A stretch of 64,000 nt of DNA. Origin: Microtetraspora sp. NBRC 13810. Its GTDB lineage: Bacteria > Actinomycetota > Actinomycetes > Streptosporangiales > Streptosporangiaceae. The position numbers and the translations under genes were made by a program. Below, one piece after another: positions 54,376 to 62,580 of the stretch; position 1 is the first letter of the stretch; each line of letters opens with the position of its first letter. The stretch lies in the NCBI RefSeq assembly GCF_030268685.1, contig NZ_BSRQ01000029.1, forward strand, positions 1 through 64,000, in the 5' to 3' direction. The notes beneath the pieces are model-generated. The model was given only the letters and a program-made list of their open reading frames with translations, was not told the DNA's origin and made no database searches.

Positions 54376-54402
54376 CTGACGCCGTAAGTCAGGTGGCGTC
54401 AG
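54376..54402 (+). promoter_or_regulatory. Hairpin in the DUF3073 5' region
   Basis: CTGACGCC (54376-54383) and GGCGTCAG (54395-54402) form a perfect 8-bp stem 58 bases before the ATG. It may be part of the promoter or a 5'-UTR structure. Confidence 0.4.
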
Positions 54403-54460
54403 TGCGTGGTGCGTTAGCGACGAGGGGTCGGGCACGGCCCCGCATGAGGGGGTCGAGCCG

Positions 54461-54700
54461 ATGGGGCGCGGCCGAGCCAAGGCCAAGCAGGTGAAGGTTG
54501 CTCGCCAGTTGAAGTACAACAGTGGCGGCACCGATCTTGATCGTCTTCGCGAGGAGCTGGGAGTCAACCACGGCTCCAACCACAACGACGACGACGCTTA
54601 TGACTCAAACGACGAGCTGGCCGATCGGTATGCCGATTACGCCGATGACTACGGTAACGATGACGACCGCGACGACGGGCGGCATCCGCGCCGTAGCTAG
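54461..54700 (+). CDS. DUF3073 protein
   Basis: A 79-residue protein: a basic, conserved N-terminus (MGRGRAKAKQVKVARQLKYN) and a strongly acidic Asp/Asn-rich C-terminus (HNDDDAYDSNDEL and on). DUF3073 is widespread in actinobacteria and always small; its function is unknown, though the charge layout suggests nucleic acid or ribosome association. It keeps its place between vdh and purM. Confidence 0.93.
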   Translation: MGRGRAKAKQVKVARQLKYNSGGTDLDRLREELGVNHGSNHNDDDAYDSNDELADRYADYADDYGNDDDRDDGRHPRRS

Positions 54701-54724
54701 GCGGTCAGCTGGTGGCGGGAGTAG

Positions 54725-54755
54725 GGCACCCGGTGGGCGACAGCCGCCGGGTGTC
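54725..54755 (+). terminator. Hairpin terminator of the DUF3073 gene
   Basis: Arms 54725-54736 and 54744-54755 pair over 12 bp (two G-T pairs) with a 7-base loop, 25 bases after the stop, followed by TTCC. Confidence 0.65.
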
Positions 54756-54800
54756 TTCCACTGCTCACCGGCCGACGGTCAGGAGACGTGAAGTCACCTG

Positions 54801-54830
54801 AATGCCCCGCCGCGTCAGCGGCGGGGCATT
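54801..54830. terminator. Strong bidirectional terminator
   Basis: Arms 54801-54813 and 54818-54830 pair perfectly over 13 bp with a 4-base loop (GTCA) and a following TTGGG. It lies 10 bases before the purM stop and serves both the DUF3073 side and purM/purF. Confidence 0.85.
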
Positions 54831-54840
54831 TTGGGCTGCT

Positions 54841-55866
54841 CTAGCGGTAGGACGCCTGCCCGGTGCCCTCGGTGATCTCCCCGAGCACCCACGCCGGGAC
54901 CGCGCGCTCGCTCAGCAGCGCGAGAGCGCCGTCCACCGCGTCCGGTGCGACGATCGCGCACATCCCGACGCCCAGATTGAATGTGAGATCCATCTCTTCC
55001 CGCGGCACCCGCCCGGCCTCCGCGAGCACCCCGAAGATCGCCGGCGGCTCCCAGGAGGACCGGTCCAGCACCGCGTCGAGATGCCCCGGCAGGGACCTGG
55101 CGAGGTTGCCCGCCAGGCCGCCGCCCGTGATGTGCGCGTAGGCGTGCACCTCGGCCGCCCGCAGCAGCGCCAGGCAGTCCAGTGAGTAGATCCTGGTCGG
55201 CTCCAGCAGCTCCTCGCCGAGCGTGCGGCCCAGCTCCGCGACCTCCTGGCCGAGTGACATCCCGGCCGTCCTGATCACGTGCCTGACCAGCGAGTAACCG
55301 TTGGAGTGGATCCCGGAGGAGGCCAGGGCGAGCACCACGTCGCCCTGCCGTACCCGGTCCGGGCCGAGGAGGTCGTCCGCCTCCACCACGCCGGTGCCCG
55401 CGCCCGCCAGGTCGTACTCGTCGGGGGCCATCGCGCCCGGGTGCTCGGCCGTCTCGCCGCCGATCAGCGCGCAGCCGGCCAGCCGGCAGCCCTCGGCGAC
55501 GCCGCCCACGATGTCGGCGACCCGCTCGGGCACCACCTTGCCGGTGGCGATGTAGTCGGTCATGAACAGCGGCTCGGCGCCGCACACCACCAGGTCGTCC
55601 ACGACCATGCCGACCAGATCGATGCCGATCGTGTCGTGCTTGCCGAGCGCCTGGGCGATCATGACCTTGGTGCCGACACCGTCGGTGGAGGTGGCCAGCA
55701 GCGGCCTGCGGTAGCGCAGCAGCGCCGAGACGTCGAAGAGCCCCGCGAAGCCGCTGGCGTCGTCCACCACCTCGGGCCGGCGGGACATGGCGACCCGCGA
55801 CTTCATCAGCGCGACCGCGCGGTCGCCGGCCTCGATGTCGACGCCCGCGGCGGCGTAGCTCGTCAT
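54841..55866 (-). CDS. purM: Phosphoribosylformylglycinamidine cyclo-ligase
   Basis: Fifth step of purine synthesis: closes the imidazole ring of AIR. The 341 residues hold the ATP-binding and conserved segments TSTDGVGTKVMIAQALGKHD, GGETAEHPGAMAPDEYDLAG, ALASSGIHSNGYSL and the C-terminal GGGLAGNLARSLPG. The start overlaps the purF stop by 4 bases (ATGA), so purF and purM are translationally coupled in that order. A strong hairpin follows the stop. Confidence 0.97.
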   Translation of the reverse strand: MTSYAAAGVDIEAGDRAVALMKSRVAMSRRPEVVDDASGFAGLFDVSALLRYRRPLLATSTDGVGTKVMIAQALGKHDTIGIDLVGMVVDDLVVCGAEPLFMTDYIATGKVVPERVADIVGGVAEGCRLAGCALIGGETAEHPGAMAPDEYDLAGAGTGVVEADDLLGPDRVRQGDVVLALASSGIHSNGYSLVRHVIRTAGMSLGQEVAELGRTLGEELLEPTRIYSLDCLALLRAAEVHAYAHITGGGLAGNLARSLPGHLDAVLDRSSWEPPAIFGVLAEAGRVPREEMDLTFNLGVGMCAIVAPDAVDGALALLSERAVPAWVLGEITEGTGQASYR

Positions 55867-57311
55867 ACGGTGGCCTCCTCAGCCTGTTCCAGGACGTACT
55901 TCCCGATGTTGTCCTGGTCGACGGGGATCGGGTAGGAGCCGTCGAAACACGCCCGGCACAGGCGGCCGGCCGGGATCGTGGTGGCCGCGGTGAGCTCTTC
56001 CAGCGAGATGTAGCCGAGCGAGTCGGCGCCGAGCGAGGCGCGGATCTCCTCCACGCTCAGCGACCCGGCGATCAGCTCGGCCCGGGTGGCGAAGTCGATG
56101 CCGTAGAAGCACGGCCAGGCCACCGGCGGGGAGGAGATGCGCACGTGCACCTCGGTCGCGCCGGCCTCGCGCAGCATGCGCACGATCGCCCGCTGGGTGT
56201 TGCCGCGCACGATCGAGTCGTCCACGACGATCAGCCGCTTGCCCGCGATCACCTCGCGCAGCGGGTTGAGCTTGAGCCGGATGCCGAGCTGGCGGATCGT
56301 CTGGGACGGCTGGATGAACGTCCGGCCGACGTAGGAGTTCTTCACCAGGCCCTGGCCGTAGGGGATGCCGCTCTCCTCGGCGTAGCCGATCGCGGCGGGG
56401 GTGCCGGACTCCGGCGTCGGGATGACCAGGTCGGCCTCGACCGGGTGCTCCCTGGCCAGCCGGCGGCCCACCTCGACCCGGGTGGCCTGCACGCCGCGCC
56501 CGGCGATCGTGGTGTCGGGACGGGCCAGGTAGACGTACTCGAACAGGCAGCCCTTCGGCTCGGCCACCGCGAACCTGCGCGAGCGGACGCCCCGCTCGTC
56601 CACGGTGATCAGCTCGCCCGGCTCGATCTCCCGGACGAACGCCGCGCCCACGATGTCCAGCGCCGCCGTCTCCGACGCGACGACCCAGCCGCGCTCCAGG
56701 CGGCCGAGGACCAGCGGCCGGATGCCCTGCGGGTCGCGGGCCGCGTACAGCGTCTTCTCGTCCATGAAGACCAGCGAGTAGGCGCCCCTGACCTGCGGCA
56801 GCAGCTCGGCCGCCGCGTCCTCCACCGACCGGCCCGGGTCCTGCGCGAGGAGCGCGGTCAGCACCTCGGTGTCGGTGGTCGCCCGGATCATGCCCGGACG
56901 CAGCCGCTTGATCAGCTCGGGGGTGTTGATGAGGTTGCCGTTGTGGGCGAGCGCGAGCCCGCCGACATCGGTGGAGTTGAGGGTCGGCTGGGCGTTCTCC
57001 CAGACGCTCGACCCGGTGGTGGAGTAGCGGCAGTGCCCGATGGCGAGATGTCCGCGCAGCGTGCCGAGCACCGACTCGTCGAAGACCTGGGCCACCAGGC
57101 CCATGTCCTTGTAGACGAGGATGCGGCTGCCTTCACTGACCGCGATGCCCGCGGACTCCTGGCCGCGATGCTGCAACGCGTACAGCCCGTAGTAGGTGAG
57201 TTTGGAGACTTCCTCCCCCGAAGCCCATACGCCGAAGACGCCACAGGCGTCTTTCGGTGCGCGGTCCTTGGGGTCAAGGTCATGGCCCAACCGGCCGTCG
57301 CCCTTCAGCAC
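55863..57311 (-). CDS. purF: Amidophosphoribosyltransferase
   Basis: First committed purine step: makes phosphoribosylamine from PRPP and glutamine. Length 482 residues. The N-terminal propeptide of 22 residues ends before the catalytic Cys23 (ACGVFGVWASGE), as in the Bacillus type. The PRPP loop is VVDDSIVRGNTQRAIV. Four cysteines (EPKGCLFEY, AWPCFYGI and GRLCRACF) match the iron-sulfur ligands of that type. The start is GTG 57311, decided by TAAACT 7 bases upstream (leaderless); longer frames start further out without support. Confidence 0.94.
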   Translation of the reverse strand: MLKGDGRLGHDLDPKDRAPKDACGVFGVWASGEEVSKLTYYGLYALQHRGQESAGIAVSEGSRILVYKDMGLVAQVFDESVLGTLRGHLAIGHCRYSTTGSSVWENAQPTLNSTDVGGLALAHNGNLINTPELIKRLRPGMIRATTDTEVLTALLAQDPGRSVEDAAAELLPQVRGAYSLVFMDEKTLYAARDPQGIRPLVLGRLERGWVVASETAALDIVGAAFVREIEPGELITVDERGVRSRRFAVAEPKGCLFEYVYLARPDTTIAGRGVQATRVEVGRRLAREHPVEADLVIPTPESGTPAAIGYAEESGIPYGQGLVKNSYVGRTFIQPSQTIRQLGIRLKLNPLREVIAGKRLIVVDDSIVRGNTQRAIVRMLREAGATEVHVRISSPPVAWPCFYGIDFATRAELIAGSLSVEEIRASLGADSLGYISLEELTAATTIPAGRLCRACFDGSYPIPVDQDNIGKYVLEQAEEATV

Positions 57312-57318
57312 ATACCTC

Positions 57319-57324
57319 AGTTTA
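57319..57324 (-). promoter_or_regulatory. -10 element of purF (TAAACT)
   Basis: TAAACT ends 7 bases before GTG 57311 and sets a leaderless purF-purM mRNA. Confidence 0.55.
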
Positions 57325-57513
57325 GGTCGGCCCTTACGCTGCTCGAACCCCGCCCCGCCCGTGGGGCCCCCGCCCTGCTCAGATACCGCGTGTTTCCTTG
57401 GCGGCAGCCTTGCCGAAGGATCGCCTTCGCTTTGCCGTGTCCGCCGGTTCCCGCGCGCGGGATCACGCGAGGGTGGGGTATCCGGCATGCCTTCATAGGT
57501 CGGGAGATCAGAC

Positions 57514-58653
57514 GTGACGACACCAGGGGATCCGAATCAGCCGCCGCCGGGGGAGGAGCCACCCGACGAACGGCGGCGCGAGCCCGGCCCGCCGCCCCAC
57601 CCGGACGAGCCGGAAGCCCCCGAGGTCCCCGAACCCCAGCAGGCCCGGCCGTCCAACGGCGCCCGCGGGGAAGGGGTCGCCGGGGAGTTCCCGCCGGGAG
57701 TCCCCGGGGAGCCGGGGCGGACGGGGGAGGAGGACACCCAGGTGTTCCCCGTGCCGGGGGCGGTTCCGCCGTATCCGGGCTGGGAGGGGACCGAGCGGGA
57801 CGAGGGACGGCACGGCGGGGAACCGCCGGGCGCCACACGCCCCTCACGCTACGACCCGCCGACCACACCCCCGCCGACCACGCCCTCCGGTCACGGCACG
57901 CCGCCCGGTCACGGTGCGTACGGCGGGCCGGACACACCCGGCTGGGGAGCGGGCCAGGGCGCCCATCCCTACGGCCCGGAGCCCCACGTCCCCGGCCAGG
58001 GCGGACCCGGCCAGGGGTACGAGCAGGGGCAGTACGGTGGCGGGCCCTACGGGCAGGGCGGGGAAGGGACGCCGCACGGGCAGGGCGGGCACGGGACGTG
58101 GGGCCAGCCCTACGGGCAGGGAGGCGGGGAACGGTACGGTCCCGGCGGGCAGCCGTACGGGTCCGGTGGGGAGTCGTACGGGTCCGGTGGGGAGTCGTAC
58201 GGGTCCGGTGGGGAGTCGTACGGGCAGGGCGGGGCGCGGTACGGGCCCGGCGGGCAGCCGTACGGGCCCGGTGGGGAGCAGTACGGGCCGGGTGGGCAGC
58301 CGCCGTACGTGCCGCCGCCCTATCCCGGGCCCGGGTACGGGGTGCGCAGGCCGGGGGGCGGGCTGGGGACGGCCGCGCTGGTGCTCGGCATCGTCAGCCT
58401 CTTCCTGCTGTTCGTCTGCGGCCTCGGGGTGCTCACCGCGATCGTCGGGCTGATCCTCGGCATCGTCGCCGTGGTCAAACGGGCCCACCCGGGCCGGGCC
58501 TGGGTCGGGATCGCGCTGAGCCTGCTGACGATCGTCCTCGCCATCGTGGCGGTGACGTGGTTCTACACCAACTTCGGCGAGTGCCTGGACCTTCCGACCC
58601 AGGAGCTGGCCCAGCGCTGCGTCGAGCGCAAGCTGGGCGTCACCCAGCCGTAG
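57514..58653 (+). CDS. DUF4190 membrane protein with a long Gly/Tyr/Pro-rich N-terminus
   Basis: Encodes 379 residues. About 275 residues are low complexity, Pro/Glu-rich then Gly/Tyr/Gln-rich with YGxGGxx heptads. The C-terminal 100 residues contain two membrane helices (LVLGIVSLFLLFVCGLGVLT, AIVGLILGIVAVV) and a third (WVGIALSLLTIVLAIVAVTW), the DUF4190 core, and a short tail with two Cys. The N-terminal disordered region is probably cytoplasmic. GTG 57514 follows GGGAG. Function unknown; DUF4190 proteins are common in actinomycetes. Confidence 0.82.
   Translation: MTTPGDPNQPPPGEEPPDERRREPGPPPHPDEPEAPEVPEPQQARPSNGARGEGVAGEFPPGVPGEPGRTGEEDTQVFPVPGAVPPYPGWEGTERDEGRHGGEPPGATRPSRYDPPTTPPPTTPSGHGTPPGHGAYGGPDTPGWGAGQGAHPYGPEPHVPGQGGPGQGYEQGQYGGGPYGQGGEGTPHGQGGHGTWGQPYGQGGGERYGPGGQPYGSGGESYGSGGESYGSGGESYGQGGARYGPGGQPYGPGGEQYGPGGQPPYVPPPYPGPGYGVRRPGGGLGTAALVLGIVSLFLLFVCGLGVLTAIVGLILGIVAVVKRAHPGRAWVGIALSLLTIVLAIVAVTWFYTNFGECLDLPTQELAQRCVERKLGVTQP
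58135..58302. repeat. Eight 21-bp tandem units encoding YGxGGxx
   Basis: A 21-bp period (TACGGgnccggygggsagncg) runs from 58135 to 58302. Three central copies (58156-58218) are identical and encode YGSGGES; the flanking copies are degenerate. Confidence 0.9.
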
Positions 58654-58661
58654 CGGCGGGG

Positions 58662-59123
58662 TCAGGCGACGGGCAGGTGGGCGGAGAGGTCGGCGCGGGA
58701 GCCGCTTGCGCTGATCTTGCCGGCCGCCGTCGCCGCGTCCCAGGTCATGGCCCCGGTGGCGAGGAGGAGCCAGGTGCGGCCGTCCATCTCCACGATGTTC
58801 GGCGGGGTGCCCCGGGTGTGCCGGGGGCCCGCCACGCACTGCACCGCCGCGTACGGCGGCACCCGCACCTCGACGGTGCGCCCGGGGGCCGCCGCGGCCA
58901 GGCGGTCGAGCAGGTGCCTGACGGCGAAGCGCGCCGCGTCCCGCGCCGGGCGCAGCCCCCGGTCGTAGGCGCGCAGCACGACCGGGACGCAGGCCGCCAG
59001 GAGCTCCTGGTCCGGCCCGTCGTAGGGTGGCTCGCCCAGCTCGCCGAGCTGCGCGTCGAGGGCGGCCCGCACCTTGTCGGGGGCCGGTTTGAGCGGTGGC
59101 ACGTACCCATGATGCCGTCTCAC
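58662..59123 (-). CDS. Sterol-carrier-like protein
   Basis: Encodes about 153 residues. The N-terminal part (RAALDAQLGELGEPPYDGPD) is charged; the C-terminal two-thirds show the small SCP2-like alpha/beta pattern (RTVEVRVPPYAAVQCVAG, WLLLATGAMTWDAATAAGKI, SRADLSAHLPV) of sterol carrier family proteins found near purF in actinomycetes. It probably binds lipids; no enzyme motif is present. GTG 59123 is used here; another GTG 18 bases inside is possible. It is divergent from phoX and convergent with the DUF4190 gene. Confidence 0.78.
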   Translation of the reverse strand: MRRHHGYVPPLKPAPDKVRAALDAQLGELGEPPYDGPDQELLAACVPVVLRAYDRGLRPARDAARFAVRHLLDRLAAAAPGRTVEVRVPPYAAVQCVAGPRHTRGTPPNIVEMDGRTWLLLATGAMTWDAATAAGKISASGSRADLSAHLPVA

Positions 59124-59134
59124 GAACCTTGGCC

Positions 59135-59182
59135 GTTCAATCGTTCACGGTTCAGGTCATCTTCGTTCACCTTAGGTTCGGG
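59135..59182 (+). promoter_or_regulatory. PHO box of phoX (PhoP binding repeats)
   Basis: Five GTTC units lie at 59135 (GTTCAATC), 59143 (GTTCACG), 59150 (GTTCAGG), 59165 (GTTCACC) and 59176 (GTTCGGG). The last two have the exact 11-base period of the actinomycete PHO box, close to a TAGCGT -10 at 59192-59197. PhoP should activate the gene in phosphate starvation. Confidence 0.8.
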
Positions 59183-59191
59183 CTGCGCCCG

Positions 59192-59197
59192 TAGCGT
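59192..59197 (+). promoter_or_regulatory. -10 element of phoX (TAGCGT)
   Basis: TAGCGT lies 10 bases after the PHO box, leaving a leader of about 30 bases with GGAGGA before the start. Confidence 0.45.
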
Positions 59198-59233
59198 CCC
59201 CGCGGAAAGATGGTGCACGACCTTGGAGGATGA

Positions 59234-61306
59234 GTGGCGAACTTATCGCCGCGCAGGACGCTTCCGCTGCTGACCCCGCACAAGGGCGGCCGTAGCGCGC
59301 TCACCTGCCGGTTCCGCTGTGGTAACGCCTGTGCCCATGATGTTCCGAACACGAGTGACAACCGCTACTTCGGTGACGTCGTCGCCGAGGCCATGTCCCG
59401 GCGCGGTGTCCTGCGTGCCGGCGCGCTCGGCGCGATCGTCGCCGGCACCGGCGTGGCCGGCGCCGCGGCGGCCACGCCCGCGCTGGCCGACCCGGATGAC
59501 CGGCGGGGCCCGCACGGCGGCCCGAAGGGGAGTCTGAGCTTCGCCGCCGTCCAGCCGAACACCGACGACCAGATCACGGTGCCGGCCGACTACCGCAACG
59601 CGCTGGTCGTCGCCTGGGGCGACCCGGTGCTGCCCGGCGCCCCCGAGTTCGACTTCGACAACCAGACCGCCGAGGCGCAGGAGAAGCAGTTCGGCTACAA
59701 CTGCGACTTCGTGACGGTCTTCCCGATGGGCTCGGACCGGGCGCTCATGTGGGTGAACCACGAGTACACCGACGAGACGCTGATGTTCCGCGGCTACACG
59801 GACGGCACCGCCGCCACCGAGGAGCAGATCAAGATCGCTCTGGCCGCGCACGGCGGCTCGGTGGTGGAGATCGAGCGGGCCGGCCGCACCGGGCAGTGGA
59901 AGCTGGTCACCCGTGGGTCGCGCCGGTACAACCGGCGGATCACCGCGACCACCCCGATGCGCTTCAGCGGACCCGCGGCGGGCCACGACCTGCTCAAGAC
60001 GCCCGCGGACCGCACCGGCCGCAAGGTGTACGGCATGCTGAACAACTGCGCCGGCGGCACCACCCCGTGGGGCACCGTGCTCACCGCCGAGGAGAACTTC
60101 AACCAGTACTTCGTGGGCGGCAACGGTGTGCCCGAGGCGCAGAAGGCGGCGCTGACCAGGTACGGCATCCCCACGAACGCGGCGATTCCGGACGGCAGCC
60201 GCCGGTTCGACCGGGTGGACGAGCGGTTCGACCTGGCCAAGCACCACAACGAGGTCAACCGGTTCGGGTGGATCGTGGAGATCGACCCGTTCGACCCGGA
60301 CTCGGTCCCGGTGAAGCGCACGGCTCTGGGCAGGTTCGCGCACGAGGCGGCGACGACCACGCTGTCCAGGGACCACCGTCTCGTGGCCTACATGGGTGAC
60401 GACTCGCGGTTCGAGTACGTCTACAAGTTCGTGTCCAAGGAGCGGTACATCCCCGGGCACGACCGGCACAACCGGACGCTGCTCGACGAGGGCACCCTCT
60501 ACGTCGCCAGGTTCACCGGCGACAGCCCGAAGAGCGAGATCGACGGCTCCGGCAAGCTGCCCCGTGACCGCGAGTTCGACGGCGCCGGCGAGTGGATCCC
60601 GCTGGTCAGCGGCGACCGGTCGTACGTGCAGGGGATGACCGCCGCCGAGGTGCTCATCTACACCAGGCTGGCCGCCGACAAGGTGGGCGCGACCAAGATG
60701 GACCGCCCCGAGGACGTCGAGCGGAACCCGGTGAACGGCGCGATCTACGTGGCGCTGACCAACAACTCCAACCGGACCGCGGCCCAGGTGGACGAGGCGA
60801 ACCCGCGCCCGTCCAACCGGCACGGCCACATCCTGGAGATCGTCGAGTCCCGCGACGACGCCGCCGCGACGAGGTTCGCCTGGTCGTTGCCGCTGGTCTG
60901 CGGCGACCCCGGCGACCCGAACACCTACTTCGCCGGCTACGACAAGACGAAGGTCTCGCCGATCTCCTGCCCGGACAACGTGGCGTTCGACGGCGCGGGC
61001 AACCTGTGGATCTCCACCGACGGCAACGCGCTGGGCACGAACGACGGCCTGTTCGCGATGCCGGTGGAGGGCCGGGAGCGCGGTCACCTGCGCCAGTTCC
61101 TCACCGTCCCGGTGGGCGCGGAGACCTGTGGCCCGTTCATCACCGAGGACCAGCGCAGCGTCTTCGTGGCGGTGCAGCACCCGGGTGAGGCCGACGACGC
61201 CAGCCCGGACAACCCGGCGAGCCACTGGCCCGACGGCGGCGACTCCCAGCCCCGGCCCGGGGTCGCGGTGGCCTGGCACAGCAGGGGCGAGCGGATCGGC
61301 TCCTAG
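59234..61306 (+). CDS. phoX: PhoX-family alkaline phosphatase
   Basis: A 690-residue exported Ca/Fe-dependent phosphatase releasing phosphate from organic esters. The twin-arginine signal (SRRGVLRAGALGAIVAGTGV) sits unusually deep, about 54 residues from the start. Catalytic and metal regions appear as ALMWVNHEYTDETLMF, NNCAGGTTPWGTVLTAEENF, GRFAHEAATTTLSRDHRLVA and CPDNVAFDGAGNLWISTDGN. GTG 59234 follows GGAGGA. The PHO box upstream makes it a phosphate-starvation gene. It is one of two PhoX-type groups in actinomycetes (DUF839). Confidence 0.94.
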   Translation: MANLSPRRTLPLLTPHKGGRSALTCRFRCGNACAHDVPNTSDNRYFGDVVAEAMSRRGVLRAGALGAIVAGTGVAGAAAATPALADPDDRRGPHGGPKGSLSFAAVQPNTDDQITVPADYRNALVVAWGDPVLPGAPEFDFDNQTAEAQEKQFGYNCDFVTVFPMGSDRALMWVNHEYTDETLMFRGYTDGTAATEEQIKIALAAHGGSVVEIERAGRTGQWKLVTRGSRRYNRRITATTPMRFSGPAAGHDLLKTPADRTGRKVYGMLNNCAGGTTPWGTVLTAEENFNQYFVGGNGVPEAQKAALTRYGIPTNAAIPDGSRRFDRVDERFDLAKHHNEVNRFGWIVEIDPFDPDSVPVKRTALGRFAHEAATTTLSRDHRLVAYMGDDSRFEYVYKFVSKERYIPGHDRHNRTLLDEGTLYVARFTGDSPKSEIDGSGKLPRDREFDGAGEWIPLVSGDRSYVQGMTAAEVLIYTRLAADKVGATKMDRPEDVERNPVNGAIYVALTNNSNRTAAQVDEANPRPSNRHGHILEIVESRDDAAATRFAWSLPLVCGDPGDPNTYFAGYDKTKVSPISCPDNVAFDGAGNLWISTDGNALGTNDGLFAMPVEGRERGHLRQFLTVPVGAETCGPFITEDQRSVFVAVQHPGEADDASPDNPASHWPDGGDSQPRPGVAVAWHSRGERIGS

Positions 61307-61343
61307 CCCGGCGTTCCCCCGGGGGCCCGGCGTCCCCGGGGGT

Positions 61344-62459
61344 TCAGGGCAGCAGCGCGCGGAGGCGGTGGCCGTCCAGCGCGTGCACGGTGATGTCGTC
61401 CCTGCCGGTCATGGTCCCGGCGGTGACGAGCGCGTTGAGGATCGCCTCCTCCGTGGCCTCGACGACGGCGTCGAACAGCGGGGTGATGTGGGCGTCCGCC
61501 AGCATGGTGACGATCTGCGACAGCGGCACGCCGGGGCCGAAGTCGGTGGGCTGGAGCGCGTTGCCGGTGGCGAAGGCGATGAAGAGGTCGCCGCTGAGGT
61601 GCTCGCCCACCCCGCCGAGGCGGGCCACGCCGAGCCCGGCCCGCTGGGCGAGCCGGGTGAGCTGGTGCGGCAGCAGCGGCGCGTCGGTGGCGACGACCAC
61701 GATGATGGACCCTTCGCCCTGCCGGGGCGTGCCCAGGATCTCCGGCGCCCTGGGCACCGGCACCTGGTCGGGGCCGAGCAGCCGCCCGACCGGCACCCCC
61801 TGGACGGTGAGCCGCTCCCGCCGCCCGTGGTTGGCCTGCACCAGCACGCCGACCGTGTGCCCGCCCGTCACCCGTGACGCGGTGCCGACGCCGCCCTTGA
61901 AGTCGTGGCAGATCATGCCGGTGCCGCCGCCGACGTTGCCCTCGGGCACCGGCCCGCCGGCGGCCTCGTCGTAGGCGCGCAGCACGTGCGCGGCCGTGAC
62001 GTGGAAGCCGTTGACGTCGTTGAGCACGCCGTCCCAGGTCTCGCCGACGACCGGCAGGCTGAAGAACGCCTCGGACAGGTCGCGGTCGCGCACCTCGGCG
62101 GCGATCAGCGCGTCGTGCACCACGCCGACGCTGTGCGTGTTGGTCAGCCCGAGGGCGGTGGTCAGCCTGCCGGTCTCGGCGATCCAGTGGGTGCCGGTCA
62201 GCTCTCCGGCGCCGTTCAGCCGGTGGTAGCCGGCGAAGACGGGATTCTGCCACAGGTGGCCGGGGCGCGGCCGGATGACGGTGACCCCGGTGCGCACCGG
62301 ACCGTGGCCGGTCCGCAGCGGGCCGTCCCCGGAGATCAGGGTGGTGTGCCCGACCATGACGCCGGGCACGTCCGTGATCGCGTTGTGCGGGCCGGGCCGG
62401 CCGGTGCCGATCACGATGCCGAAGTCACGGGCTCGGCGGGCTGGTGCGTCGTGCGTCAT
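61344..62459 (-). CDS. P1 family peptidase (DmpA/BapA-like)
   Basis: A 371-residue Ntn-type self-processing aminopeptidase that releases N-terminal beta- or D/L-residues. Family marks: NAITDVPGVMVGHTTLI, HWIAETGRLTTALGLTNTHS, PEGNVGGGTGMICHDFKGGV and the autocleavage region RQGEGSIIVVVATDAPLLP with the catalytic Ser after Gly. No signal peptide, so cytoplasmic. It is convergent with phoX (37 bases) and divergent from the M28 peptidase. Confidence 0.93.
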   Translation of the reverse strand: MTHDAPARRARDFGIVIGTGRPGPHNAITDVPGVMVGHTTLISGDGPLRTGHGPVRTGVTVIRPRPGHLWQNPVFAGYHRLNGAGELTGTHWIAETGRLTTALGLTNTHSVGVVHDALIAAEVRDRDLSEAFFSLPVVGETWDGVLNDVNGFHVTAAHVLRAYDEAAGGPVPEGNVGGGTGMICHDFKGGVGTASRVTGGHTVGVLVQANHGRRERLTVQGVPVGRLLGPDQVPVPRAPEILGTPRQGEGSIIVVVATDAPLLPHQLTRLAQRAGLGVARLGGVGEHLSGDLFIAFATGNALQPTDFGPGVPLSQIVTMLADAHITPLFDAVVEATEEAILNALVTAGTMTGRDDITVHALDGHRLRALLP

Positions 62460-62580
62460 GCATCACAGGGAACCACGCCCGGCCCCGGGACACGCCACGG
62501 GCATCTTGATCCCCTGGCGAAGCGGTCGTACGTTTGGTGAGTTTGGCTCCCGTTTGCCCCTCAAAGTCAGGTGATGCGTA

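Noticed and set aside
58135-58302. Regular repeats considered as a CRISPR array
   Set aside because: Period is 21 bases without spacers, lies within an open frame and encodes YGxGGxx; no cas genes.
56145-59273. A 1042-codon + strand frame across purF, DUF4190 and the sterol-carrier-like gene
   Set aside because: It spans three genes in both orientations and consists of Arg/Gly/Ala shadows.
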